Counted from the stretch's first letter, positions 1 through 7,409 are shown. The stretch: DNA of 10,844 nucleotides from DATAPE01 sp034667545 (GCA_034667545.1 JAXDJR010000046.1:1-10844); one strand, 5' to 3'. Translations and numbers: made by a program. Notes: generated from the sequence alone by a model not told the origin.

Positions 1-33
1 TCTGTCCCTTCGATATACCTGTCTCGCACCCCC

Positions 34-89
34 GTCGCAAAATGGCTACACAGGTAGCAAAATTGCTACACCCGTCGCTCTATTGCGAC
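34..89. repeat. Three 16-bp palindromes in tandem, 20-bp period
   Basis: Three copies of a dyad lie at 34-49 (GTCGCAAAATGGCTAC), 54-69 (GTAGCAAAATTGCTAC) and 74-89 (GTCGCTCTATTGCGAC). Each is separated from the next by 4 bp (ACAG, ACCC), so the period is exactly 20 bp, about two helical turns. Copies 2 and 3 have perfect 5-bp arms; copy 3 extends to an 8-bp stem (71-78 with 85-92). Copy 1 has one arm mismatch. No T-run follows, so it is not an intrinsic terminator. Two readings are possible: a cooperative operator array for a dimeric regulator upstream of secA, or the multi-repeat terminus of an insertion element lying mainly before base 1 (IS21-family ends carry multiple repeats). The sequence alone does not decide between them. 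Confidence 0.75.
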
Positions 90-279
90 GGGGTCTGGAG
101 GATGGGTGTCTTTTCCGGCCCGCCCCACACCTGGAACTCGAGGCGGCTTGGAACGCAGTCTGATCTCGGGACTCCCCCTCGGCCCTTCGCCATTGGTCCG
201 TCCCGGCCCCCCCGGCGGGCCTCACGGTGCGGTCCAGCTCTCACCCGCCTCGAGACGCGACACGGATAATGGAGGGCCT
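90..279 (+). promoter_or_regulatory. secA upstream region with Shine-Dalgarno
   Basis: No coding signal is supported here. The frame of secA stays open back to 106, but the residues upstream of 280 are Pro/Arg/Gly-rich and unlike SecA. GGAGGG at 271-276, 3 nt before the ATG at 280, is a good ribosome binding site and fixes the secA start. GATAAT at 265-270 resembles a -10 box, but it would start transcription only about 2 nt before the ATG and leave the Shine-Dalgarno sequence untranscribed, so I do not favour it. A G+C-rich inverted repeat (205-209 with 217-221) is also present. The true promoter position is not clear. Confidence 0.5.
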
Positions 280-3018
280 ATGAGCATTCTGAAGAAGGTC
301 CTTACTGCCGGCGAGGGCAAGAAGGTCAAGGCGCTGGGCGCTCTCGTTCCGCTGGTCAACGCCCACGGCGAGACGATGGCGGCCCTCAGCGACGTCGATC
401 TGCGCGGCAAGACCGACGAGTTCAGGGGTCGCCTCGACAACGGCGAGGACCTGGACGACTTGTTGCCGGAGGCCTTCGCCGCCGTCCGAGAGGCCGCGGT
501 GCGCACCATCGGGCAGCGCCACTTCGACGTGCAGGTGATGGGCGGGGCCGCGCTCCACCGGGGCTGGATCGCCGAGATGAAAACCGGTGAGGGCAAGACG
601 CTGACGGCAACTCTTGCCGCTTATCTCAATGCTCTTTGGGGCGAAGGTGTTCACATCGTCACCGTCAACGACTACTTGGCCAAGCGGGACTCGGAATGGA
701 TGGGCCAGATCTACAGGTTCCTCGGTCTCACCGTCGGCCTCATCCAGGGAGAGATGGACCCGTCACAGAGGAAGCCGGCTTACGCCGCCGACGTGACTTT
801 CGGTACGAACAACGAGTTTGGCTTCGACTACCTGCGGGACAACATGGTCACTGAGGCTGACGAGCAGGTGCAGCGCGGGCATTACTTCTGCATCGTGGAC
901 GAGGTGGACTCGATCCTGATCGACGAGGCTCGCACGCCATTGATCATCTCGGGGGCCGTGCAGGAGTCAACGCGTTGGTATCAGCAATTCGCTCGCATCG
1001 TGCCGCGCTTGCAGCCGGACACCCACTACGAGGTCGACGAAAAGAAGCAGACGGTCGCGATCAGCGAAGAAGGCGTCTCCAAGGTCGAAGAGATCGTCGG
1101 TGTGGAGAACCTCTACGACCACGTCAACGTCGATCTGATCCATCACCTGCAGGCTGCGCTCAAGGCGAAGGAGCTCTACAAGCGGGACGACGAGTACATG
1201 GTCAAGGACGGCGAAGTCCTGATCGTCGATGAATTCACCGGGCGGGTGCTGCCGGGGCGGCGTTACTCCGAAGGCTTGCACCAGGCGATCGAGGCCAAGG
1301 AAAACGTCCGCATCCGCGAGGAGAATCAAACGCTGGCGACGATCACGCTCCAGAACTACTTCCGCATGTACGACAAGCTGTCCGGCATGACCGGGACTGC
1401 GTCCACGGAAGCAGCCGAGTTCGGCCACATCTACAAGCTCGAAGTGATCCCGATCCCCACCAACAAAGAGATGATCCGCGAGGACAAGCAAGACCTGATC
1501 TTCAAGACGCTGGACGCGAAGTGGGGGGCGGTTTCCGACGACCTGGCCGAGCGCTACGAGAAGGGTCAGCCGGTGCTGATCGGAACGGTCTCGATCGAGA
1601 AGTCAGAGCACCTATCCACCATCCTGCGCAAGCGCGGCGTTCCGCACACGATCCTGAATGCGAAGCACCACGAGAAGGAAGCAAACATCGTCGCCCAGGC
1701 AGGCCGCCTGGGTGCCATCACCGTAGCCACGAACATGGCGGGACGCGGAGTCGACATCATCCTTGGTGGGAACCCGGAAGGGATGGCCCGTGCCGAGATG
1801 GTGGCGCGCGGCTGGGACAACGACGCCTATCTCTTGGGCATTCTCAGCGACGACGAAACGAGGGAGTACGAAGCCGAGTTCGACCCTCTGTTCGAGAAGT
1901 TCAAGAAGCAATGTGCCGACGAGCATGAAGAGGTCGTCGCGCGCGGCGGGCTCTACGTACTCGGTACCGAACGGCACGACTCGCGCCGCATCGACAACCA
2001 ACTGCGCGGCCGCTCAGGTCGGCAGGGCGATCCGGGAGAGAGCCGCTTCTATCTGTCTCTAGAAGACGACCTGATGCGCTTGTTCGCTTCCGACCGGATA
2101 GCCGGGATGATGGACCGCCTCAAGATTCCCGACGAGGTCCCTATCGAAGCCAAGCTCGTCTCCCGGGCGATAGAACGCGCCCAGTCTCAGGTCGAAGCCA
2201 TGAACTTCGAGATCCGCAAGAACGTGCTGAAGTACGACGAGGTCATGGACAAGCAACGCCAGATCATCTACGGCGAGCGTCGCAAGATCCTTCACGGAGA
2301 TGACTTCCACGACCAGGCGATCGAGCTGGTGACCGACGTCCTCGAGTCTGCGTTCAACGAAGAGGCCAACCGGGACCTAGCTCCCGAGGAGTGGGACTGG
2401 GACCAGATGTTCTCCCGGCTGCGCGAGATCTATCCCTCCACACTTCAACCATCGGGCTTCGATCCCAAGACCACCACGTATGAAGAGGTTCTCGAGGCCT
2501 TTCTCAATGATGGCCTTGCTGTCTACGCATCCCGTGAAGCGGCGCTGGGGCCCGAGCAGATGCGCGAGATCGAGCGCGTCGTGCTCTTGTCGGTGATCGA
2601 CAACCGTTGGCGCGAGCACCTCTACGAGATGGACTACCTGCAGGAGGGGATCGGCCTGCGGGCGGTCGGTCAGCGCGACCCCCTCGTTGAGTACCAGCGT
2701 GAGGGCTACGACATGTTCCTGCAGATGCAGGAAACGATCAAAGAAGACTTCGCTCGCTACGTCTTCCACATCGAGACGGTTAACGAGGAGGAACGGCGCC
2801 GATCAACGCCCACCCGGATGCGGGAGGAGCGTCGTCAGATCCCGATGACTGCGGTGAGTTCGGTGCAAGCCGAAGCCCAAGCGGAAGAGCCGGAACCAGA
2901 GACGTGGGTCGTCGAGCAAGCGGTCTCCGACAAGATCCCTCGCAATGCCCCCTGCCCATGTGGGAGCGGCAAGAAGTACAAGCAGTGCCACGGGCGGCCG
3001 GGCGCGGTGGGCCTCTAG
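280..3018 (+). CDS. secA: Preprotein translocase ATPase SecA
   Basis: SecA is the motor ATPase that drives unfolded preproteins through the SecYEG channel at the inner face of the cytoplasmic membrane. The 912-aa product shows the full set of landmarks: Walker A MKTGEGKT at 100-107 (Lys106), the TNNEFGFDYLRDNM block, Walker B DEVD at 207-210 followed by the IDEARTPLIISG stretch, the GMTGTA motif, the nucleotide-binding domain 2 signature NMAGRGVDI near 485-493, and the RGRSGRQGDPGESRF helicase-type motif. The C-terminus carries the CxCx8CH zinc motif (Cys892, Cys894, Cys903, His904) used for SecB or ribosome contact in the family. The insertion between ILGGN and GGLYVLGTERH is longer than in E. 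coli and similar to actinobacterial SecA1. The zinc tail and length indicate the housekeeping SecA rather than an accessory SecA2. ATG 280 is preferred because of its Shine-Dalgarno and the conserved N-terminus. Confidence 0.98.
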   Translation: MSILKKVLTAGEGKKVKALGALVPLVNAHGETMAALSDVDLRGKTDEFRGRLDNGEDLDDLLPEAFAAVREAAVRTIGQRHFDVQVMGGAALHRGWIAEMKTGEGKTLTATLAAYLNALWGEGVHIVTVNDYLAKRDSEWMGQIYRFLGLTVGLIQGEMDPSQRKPAYAADVTFGTNNEFGFDYLRDNMVTEADEQVQRGHYFCIVDEVDSILIDEARTPLIISGAVQESTRWYQQFARIVPRLQPDTHYEVDEKKQTVAISEEGVSKVEEIVGVENLYDHVNVDLIHHLQAALKAKELYKRDDEYMVKDGEVLIVDEFTGRVLPGRRYSEGLHQAIEAKENVRIREENQTLATITLQNYFRMYDKLSGMTGTASTEAAEFGHIYKLEVIPIPTNKEMIREDKQDLIFKTLDAKWGAVSDDLAERYEKGQPVLIGTVSIEKSEHLSTILRKRGVPHTILNAKHHEKEANIVAQAGRLGAITVATNMAGRGVDIILGGNPEGMARAEMVARGWDNDAYLLGILSDDETREYEAEFDPLFEKFKKQCADEHEEVVARGGLYVLGTERHDSRRIDNQLRGRSGRQGDPGESRFYLSLEDDLMRLFASDRIAGMMDRLKIPDEVPIEAKLVSRAIERAQSQVEAMNFEIRKNVLKYDEVMDKQRQIIYGERRKILHGDDFHDQAIELVTDVLESAFNEEANRDLAPEEWDWDQMFSRLREIYPSTLQPSGFDPKTTTYEEVLEAFLNDGLAVYASREAALGPEQMREIERVVLLSVIDNRWREHLYEMDYLQEGIGLRAVGQRDPLVEYQREGYDMFLQMQETIKEDFARYVFHIETVNEEERRRSTPTRMREERRQIPMTAVSSVQAEAQAEEPEPETWVVEQAVSDKIPRNAPCPCGSGKKYKQCHGRPGAVGL

Positions 3019-3083
3019 CACCACCAATCTGGCGGGCATCTCATCTTCACGCGGCAGTGAGGATCCGTGCACTAGACGATTGA

Positions 3084-3127
3084 CCCACGGTTTCAGAGCC
3101 GATCGACGCGTGGGCTCTAGATACTCT
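3084..3127 (+). promoter_or_regulatory. Possible promoter of fetA with overlapping dyads
   Basis: TACTCT at 3122-3127 fits the TANNNT form of a -10 box and is followed by exactly 7 nt before the GTG start at 3135, so the transcript would begin at the start codon (leaderless). No Shine-Dalgarno is visible. No convincing -35 hexamer is seen at the right distance. Two mutually exclusive inverted repeats lie just upstream: CCCACG 3084-3089 with CGTGGG 3109-3114, and AGAGCC 3095-3100 with GGCTCT 3113-3118. They could form a metal-regulator operator, but that is a guess. The rest of the 116-bp secA-fetA gap shows nothing else. Confidence 0.4.
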
Positions 3128-3134
3128 TGCGCTC

Positions 3135-3830
3135 GTGCCCGACGCCACCGACTTCCCCCTCCGGATCGAAGGGCTCGGACTCATCCGCGGGAACCGGCCG
3201 GTCCTGAAGGACATCACCACGGGGTTCCGCAGGGGAAGGGTGACCGCGGTCATCGGGCCTTCGGGTGCGGGCAAGAGCAGTCTGCTGCGCTGTTTGAACC
3301 GGCTCGAGGAGCCGGATTCGGGCCGCGTGCTCTTGGATGGCGCCGACATCCGTACGTTGGAGCCGACTTCGCTGCGAAGGCGAGTGGGGATGATCTTCCA
3401 GACACCGGTGATTTTCGAGGGGGGTGTGCGCGCCAACCTCCTCTACGGGTTTCCGGATCAGACGGAAGAGAAGCTCGCGGTTGCGCTGGAAGCGGCCGGA
3501 CTTCCCGGCACCTTTCTCGATCGTGAGTCGTCGGCGCTATCGGTTGGACAAGCCCAGCGGGTTTGCATCGCGCGCGCTCTGGTGCGCGACCCGGAGGTGA
3601 TCTTGATGGACGAGCCGACCTCGGCTCTGGACCGCGATGCAACCGCGAGGATCGAGTCGCTGTTGGGATCGCTACTCGAGCGCGACTTGACGATCGTCCT
3701 CGTGACCCACGACCTCGCGCAAGCTCGACGCGTGGCCAGCAGCGGTGTCCTGCTGAGAGATGGCGCCATCGTTGCCGAAGGGGAACTCGATGCGATCGAG
3801 GCCGCATGGCCGGGAGAGGAGATGTCGTGA
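3135..3830 (+). CDS. fetA: FetA-type ABC transporter ATPase
   Basis: This is the cytoplasmic ATPase of a small two-component ABC transporter; its partner is the membrane protein encoded next. The 231-aa protein has Walker A GPSGAGKS at 41-48 (Lys47), the Q-loop at Gln89, the signature LSVGQ at 135-139 (Val in place of the usual Gly), Walker B ILMDE at 156-160, the D-loop SALD at 163-166 and the switch His192 in THD. The general fold would suit many importers or exporters. The assignment to FetA (formerly YbbL) rests on the translationally coupled FetB homologue. In E. coli FetAB contributes to iron homeostasis and is proposed to export iron; plant relatives (STAR1/STAR2) give aluminium tolerance. 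The substrate here is unknown. The GTG start is chosen because it lies 7 nt after a -10-like hexamer and gives a standard N-terminus. Confidence 0.85.
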   Translation: MPDATDFPLRIEGLGLIRGNRPVLKDITTGFRRGRVTAVIGPSGAGKSSLLRCLNRLEEPDSGRVLLDGADIRTLEPTSLRRRVGMIFQTPVIFEGGVRANLLYGFPDQTEEKLAVALEAAGLPGTFLDRESSALSVGQAQRVCIARALVRDPEVILMDEPTSALDRDATARIESLLGSLLERDLTIVLVTHDLAQARRVASSGVLLRDGAIVAEGELDAIEAAWPGEEMS

Positions 3831-4591
3831 CCGATGCAGTGACACATGTCGGGATCGCCGTGCTGTTGGTGGTGGTCGCGGTCGTCGTGTCGAGGGGTCA
3901 GCACCTGCGGCTGGAAGGCGATCTGGTAGTCGCCACAGTGCGAGCCCTGATCCAGCTCAGCGCGGTGGCGGCCATCATTCACCTCATCTTTTCGTCGTTG
4001 GGCTTGTCCGCAGCTGCCCTCGTCGTCATGCTCGGAGCCGCCTCGTGGACCGCGGGACACAGATTGAAGGGGATCCCCGGGGGGCCGGTCCTCGCCCTGA
4101 CGGCGATTTCGGTAGCGGCAGGGACTGCGTTGGTGGTGCTGTTCGTCGGCCGCGTGTTCCCACTCACCCCGCAGTACGTGATCCCGATAGCCGGGATGCT
4201 GATAGGCAACTGCATGACGGCCGTTTCTGTCAGCGGCGTCCGCTTCAAGGAGGAATTGGTCGACAAGAGCTTGGAGCTGGAAGCGAGGCTGGCGCTAGGT
4301 CTGCGCGCGAAGCAGGCGCTTACCACCTATACACGGCGAGCGACTTCGATCGCCTTGATCCCGACCATCGACGCGACCAAGAACGTGGGACTCATCCTGC
4401 TGCCGGGAGCTTTCGTTGGAACCATCCTTGGCGGGGGCTCGCCCTTTCGAGCGGCGCAGATCCAGCTGATCGTTCTGTTCATGTTGCTGGGAGCGGTCTC
4501 CCTGGCGTCGATGACCACCACGATCCTGGTCGCGCGTGTCTTCATAGGGCCGGGCGAGCGGGTCGTCCTCCCGGAGCAAGTGCGACCGTAG
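3827..4591 (+). CDS. fetB: FetB / UPF0014 family membrane permease
   Basis: This is the integral membrane half of the FetAB-like transporter. The start GTG at 3827 overlaps the fetA stop in a GTGA arrangement, and AGGAG at 3817-3821 provides a Shine-Dalgarno with 5-nt spacing, so the two are translationally coupled. The 254-aa product is close to the usual family length and is rich in hydrophobic segments: about 9-27, 42-58, 62-75, 85-106, 114-128, then two or more in the last third. Family hallmarks are visible: IPIAGMLIGNCMTAVSVSG, a Thr/Arg-rich loop, and the stretch containing ATKNVGLILLPGAFVGTILGGGSP. Members are linked to iron or metal/oxidative-stress handling; the direction and substrate cannot be read from sequence. 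The frame is open further upstream inside fetA, but that extension has no family similarity. Confidence 0.9.
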   Translation: MTDAVTHVGIAVLLVVVAVVVSRGQHLRLEGDLVVATVRALIQLSAVAAIIHLIFSSLGLSAAALVVMLGAASWTAGHRLKGIPGGPVLALTAISVAAGTALVVLFVGRVFPLTPQYVIPIAGMLIGNCMTAVSVSGVRFKEELVDKSLELEARLALGLRAKQALTTYTRRATSIALIPTIDATKNVGLILLPGAFVGTILGGGSPFRAAQIQLIVLFMLLGAVSLASMTTTILVARVFIGPGERVVLPEQVRP

Positions 4592-4618
4592 CGAGAGGCT
4601 CCTTCGGCACGCCTCTCG
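4592..4618 (+). terminator. Hairpin directly after fetB, possible terminator
   Basis: A perfect 8-bp stem (CGAGAGGC at 4592-4599 with GCCTCTCG at 4611-4618) encloses an 11-nt loop and begins on the base after the fetB stop codon. The downstream run (TGGTGATTGTTA) has only scattered T residues, so as a rho-independent terminator it is of the weak-tail type. Its position between fetAB and the prfB promoter-like element supports a role in separating the two units. Confidence 0.55.
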
Positions 4619-4628
4619 TGGTGATTGT

Positions 4629-4634
4629 TACCCT
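4629..4634 (+). promoter_or_regulatory. Probable -10 box for leaderless prfB
   Basis: TACCCT lies 8 nt before the ATG at 4643 and no Shine-Dalgarno occurs in between. The hexamer is identical to the one before the S41 protease gene. A start site at or next to the ATG is expected. No clear -35 is visible. Confidence 0.45.
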
Positions 4635-4642
4635 GTGGCGCT

Positions 4643-5753
4643 ATGGAAGACCTCACAGAACGCATCGCGACGATCGAAGCCAAGATCGCTCAGATCAAGG
4701 ATTATCTTTGACCTCGATCGCAAACGAGCTCGTCTCGACGAGCTGAAACGCGCGTCCAGCGCTAACGAATTCTGGGAAGATCCGGCCGCTGCACAGAGAG
4801 TGATGACGGAGTTATCGCGTCTGTCGGAAGACGTGACGGAGTTCGACCGCATTGCGCAGCGCGCCTCCGATACCCGCGTCCTGTGGGACCTGGCCGCCTC
4901 CGAGGAAGATGAGGCCGAGGCCGGCGAAGCCGAGAACGAGGTCCGCTCACTGGAGACCGACATCGCCGCCCTGGAAGTCCTCGCGCTTCTGGGTGGCGAG
5001 TTCGATGGATCGTCTGCAATCCTGGAGGTACATGCAGGTGAGGGCGGGACCGATGCACAAGACTGGACCGAGATGCTCCTGCGTATGTACTTGCGGTGGT
5101 CGGAGCGGCGTTCGTTCAAGGCAGAGATCATCGAAGTGACACCCGGAGAGGAAGCGGGCCTGAAGAGCGCAACGGTGATCATCGCGGGGCGCTATGCCTA
5201 TGGCTTGCTGGCGGCTGAGCGTGGTGTGCACCGGCTCGTAAGGATGTCGCCGTACGACGCCGCCAAACGCCGCCATACCTCCTTCGCATCCGTAGATCTC
5301 ACCCCGGAGATCGAGGAAGAAGTGGAAGTGGATATATCGCCGGACGATCTGCGCATCGACACCTATCGCTCGTCGGGGGCCGGGGGACAGCACGTCAACG
5401 TCACCGATTCGGCAGTGCGGATCACCCACCTTCCAACCGGCATCGTTGTGTCCTGCCAGAACGAGCGTTCGCAGATGCAGAACCGTGCAGTGGCGATGCG
5501 GATCCTGAAGTCGCGTTTGGTGGCGCGAGCCATGCAGGAGAGAGAAGCAGAGCTGCGTGCATTGAGTGGCGACAAGATGGAGATCGGCTTCGGTTCCCAG
5601 ATCCGCTCCTACGTGCTGCATCCCTATCAGATGGTGAAGGATCACCGCACCTCGGTGGAGGTGGGCAACGTTCAGGGGGTGCTCGACGGCGACCTCGACC
5701 GCTTCATCAACGCAGAACTGCGCAGGAAGGCTGCAGCTGCGCACCGGGGATGA
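4643..5753 (+). CDS. prfB: Peptide chain release factor 2 (RF2), programmed +1 frameshift
   Basis: RF2 reads UGA and UAA stop codons in the ribosomal A site and triggers peptide release. The gene is in two frames: codons 1-22 (4643-4708) end at an in-frame UGA (4709-4711), and skipping one base continues the frame from GAC at 4710 to the stop at 5753. The joined product is 369 aa, near the 365 aa of E. coli RF2. The N-terminus before the shift (MEDLTERIATIEAKIAQIKDYL) and the part after it (DLDRKRARLDEL) read as a typical RF2 start. The catalytic GGQ is at 247-249, within SSGAGGQHVN; its Gln is the usual PrmC methylation target. The stop-recognition tripeptide is SPY at 202-204, where SPF is usual. 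A GTG at 4635 opens the second frame upstream, but its product (MALWKTSQN...) is unlike RF2. This is not a pseudogene. Confidence 0.96.
4697..4712 (+). promoter_or_regulatory. Programmed +1 frameshift signal of prfB
   Basis: The elements are an internal Shine-Dalgarno-like AAGGA at 4697-4701, the slippery codon CUU at 4706-4708, the UGA stop at 4709-4711 and a following C at 4712. The string TATCTTTGAC is the same as in the classical E. coli site. When RF2 is scarce, slow termination at UGA allows peptidyl-tRNA-Leu to slip from CUU to UUU and full-length RF2 is made, giving negative feedback. The correct continuation of the protein across the slip confirms the site. Confidence 0.95.
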
Positions 5754-5786
5754 TCCTTGCGCCGCCGGGATGCCATCATGGGGGCC

Positions 5787-5815
5787 ATGACTGCGCTTCC
5801 GACTTTGGCTAGGCT
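5787..5815 (+). promoter_or_regulatory. Probable promoter of ftsEX, leaderless
   Basis: ATGACT at 5787-5792 matches the four central bases of TTGACA. After a 17-bp spacer, TAGGCT at 5810-5815 fits TANNNT. Only 6 nt separate the latter from the ftsE ATG at 5822 and no Shine-Dalgarno is present, so transcription should begin at or beside the start codon. The site lies in the 68-bp gap after prfB, so ftsEX can be expressed independently. Confidence 0.5.
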
Positions 5816-5821
5816 GTATCC

Positions 5822-6508
5822 ATGATCAGGACCACTGACGTCGTCAAAGAGTACAAAGGGGGCATCCGCGCCCTCGATGACGTCACTATCGAGATCGAGA
5901 AGGGCGAGTTCGTCTTCGTCGTTGGTCCGTCAGGTTCGGGCAAATCGACCTTCCTCAAGCTCCTCACGAAGGAAGAAGAGCCGTCTGCAGGAAAGGTCTA
6001 TGTCGCCGGAAAGAATCTGGCTAGCCTGCCAAGCTGGCGCGTTCCCTACCTTCGCAGGAACGTGGGTTGCGTTTTTCAGGACTTCAAGTTGCTTCCGAAT
6101 AAGACCGTTTTTCAGAACGTCGCCTTCGCACTCGAGGTGATCGGGCGACCACGCGATGTCGTAGGGCGCCAGGTGCCCCAGATCCTCGAGTTGGTGGGAC
6201 TGGGCGAGAAGCTCGACCGCTTTCCCGACGAGCTTTCAGGTGGCGAGCAACAGAGAGTCTCGATCGCCCGCGCATTCGTAAACCGACCTCTGATCCTGAT
6301 CGCTGATGAGCCGACAGGAAACCTGGACCCGGCAACGTCCGTGGGCATCATGCGGCTCCTGGACCGCATCAACCGCACCGGTACCACAGTGGTGATGGCA
6401 ACCCACGATCACACCATCGTTGACTCGATGCGGCGACGAGTGATCGAGCTCGAGAGCTGCCAGGTGGTGCGCGATCAGTCACGCGGCATCTACGGCGTGG
6501 GTACGTGA
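5822..6508 (+). CDS. ftsE: Cell division ATP-binding protein FtsE
   Basis: FtsE is the cytoplasmic ATPase of the FtsEX complex, which does not transport a substrate but transmits ATP-driven conformational change across the membrane to activate a peptidoglycan hydrolase. The 228-aa protein has Walker A GPSGSGKS at 35-42 (Lys41), Q-loop Gln86 within VFQDFKLLPNKTVFQNVAFA (a stretch typical of FtsE rather than of generic importers), signature LSGGE at 138-142, Walker B ending in DE at 162-163, a D-loop NLD at 167-169, and the switch His195 in ATHD. It is followed after 19 nt by ftsX, its obligate partner, and preceded by prfB, a usual neighbour in actinobacteria. Confidence 0.96.
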   Translation: MIRTTDVVKEYKGGIRALDDVTIEIEKGEFVFVVGPSGSGKSTFLKLLTKEEEPSAGKVYVAGKNLASLPSWRVPYLRRNVGCVFQDFKLLPNKTVFQNVAFALEVIGRPRDVVGRQVPQILELVGLGEKLDRFPDELSGGEQQRVSIARAFVNRPLILIADEPTGNLDPATSVGIMRLLDRINRTGTTVVMATHDHTIVDSMRRRVIELESCQVVRDQSRGIYGVGT

Positions 6509-6509
6509 C

Positions 6510-6521
6510 GAGGCCGGCCTC
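6510..6521. repeat. 12-bp perfect palindrome between ftsE and ftsX
   Basis: GAGGCCGGCCTC occupies most of the 19-nt gap between the ftsE stop (6506-6508) and the ftsX ATG (6528). As RNA it could fold only with a very tight loop; as DNA it is a perfect dyad. No Shine-Dalgarno is seen between it and ftsX, so ftsX probably depends on translational coupling to ftsE. The palindrome may be incidental. Confidence 0.5.
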
Positions 6522-6527
6522 TTCCGC

Positions 6528-7409
6528 ATGAGGTTCAAGTACTTCTTCTCCGAAACGGCGCAAAACGTGCGCCGGAACCTCCTCATGACCGTGGCAGCAG
6601 TATCGACTGTCGCCATTTCGCTCCTTTTGCTCGGCGGTGTTCAGATCCTCGGGATGATCGTCAAGAACATGACGCTGAATTGGCAGGCGAAAGTGGAGGT
6701 TGCTGTCTATCTGCGTGACGACATCACCCGCGGGGAGCTCCAGACCCTCGAATCACAGGTCAAGCAACTGCACGAAGTCGATCACATCACCTACGTCTCC
6801 AAGAAGCAGGCCTTCGCGGAGTTCAAGCAGCAGTTCCGCACGCAGCCGGAGTTTTGGCAGAGTCTTCCTCAAGACTCACTTCCCGCCTCTCTTCGCGTGA
6901 AGCTCACAGATGCAAAATTTGCAGCGGGGGTCGCCGCCAATCTGCGGGGCGCTCCCGGAGTCGACGATGTGCGCTACGGCGGTGAAATCATAAAACGACT
7001 CCTTCAGGTGAACTCTCTGTTGCGAACGGTCACGCTGGTGATGTCGATCATCCTTCTGGTTGCAGCTGCGGCCTTGATCGCTAACACGATCCGGCTCGCT
7101 ATCTACGCGCGCCGAGATGAGATCGGCATCATGAAGCTGGTCGGGGCTACTAACTGGTTCATCCGCATCCCATTCATGCTCGAAGGCTTATTCGCCGCGC
7201 TCGTGGGCGCCTTGATTTCCGGTGGGATCGTTCTCTCAGCGAACTCGTTGCTGTTCACGCGGATGGGCAGGGCGCTTCCCTTCCTGGGCCCCGTATTCAG
7301 TTTCTCGACCGGCGACATCCTTGCAGTGCTCCTCATCTTGGTGGTCGTAGGCGTGGGCGTGGGCCTCATCGGTTCGACCATGGCCCTCCGGCGTTTTCTC
7401 GAGGTTTAG
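6528..7409 (+). CDS. ftsX: Cell division membrane protein FtsX
   Basis: FtsX is the membrane subunit of FtsEX, coupling FtsE ATPase cycles to a cell-wall hydrolase outside the membrane. The 293-aa product has the family topology: a cytoplasmic N-terminus with the ETAQNVRRNLLM stretch, TM1 about 20-44, a large extracytoplasmic domain about 46-163 that binds the hydrolase partner, then TM2 about 166-190, TM3 about 219-241 and TM4 about 263-283. The conserved cytoplasmic loop ARRDEIGIMKLVGATNWFIR (194-213) is diagnostic of FtsX. Length and topology are standard. The secreted coiled-coil M23 protein encoded next is the natural candidate for the partner bound by the extracytoplasmic domain. Confidence 0.95.
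   Translation: MRFKYFFSETAQNVRRNLLMTVAAVSTVAISLLLLGGVQILGMIVKNMTLNWQAKVEVAVYLRDDITRGELQTLESQVKQLHEVDHITYVSKKQAFAEFKQQFRTQPEFWQSLPQDSLPASLRVKLTDAKFAAGVAANLRGAPGVDDVRYGGEIIKRLLQVNSLLRTVTLVMSIILLVAAAALIANTIRLAIYARRDEIGIMKLVGATNWFIRIPFMLEGLFAALVGALISGGIVLSANSLLFTRMGRALPFLGPVFSFSTGDILAVLLILVVVGVGVGLIGSTMALRRFLEV

Noticed and set aside
71..92. Intrinsic terminator of a gene upstream of the window
   Set aside because: The 8-bp stem is good, but no T-run follows on the + strand, and the stem is one member of a regular palindrome array.
265..270. GATAAT as the -10 box of a leaderless secA
   Set aside because: Transcription from it would exclude the clear Shine-Dalgarno at 271-276. Without a -35 it is probably chance.
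106..279. N-terminal extension of SecA upstream of ATG 280
   Set aside because: The extension is Pro/Arg/Gly-rich with no SecA similarity, and GGAGGG at 271-276 marks ATG 280.
967..1491. 174-aa ORF on the - strand opposite secA
   Set aside because: It is the mirror of SecA codons, with Asp/Val/Leu-rich low-information sequence. No promoter or ribosome binding site was seen.
4947..5744. 265-aa ORF on the - strand opposite prfB
   Set aside because: It lies entirely within a well-supported gene and shows no recognisable domain. Long antisense frames are expected in GC-rich coding DNA.
4635..5753. prfB as a single-frame gene from GTG 4635, or as a frameshifted pseudogene
   Set aside because: The N-terminus from 4635 is unlike RF2, while ATG 4643 plus a +1 slip at CUU-UGA-C gives a normal RF2. 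The interruption is a programmed site.
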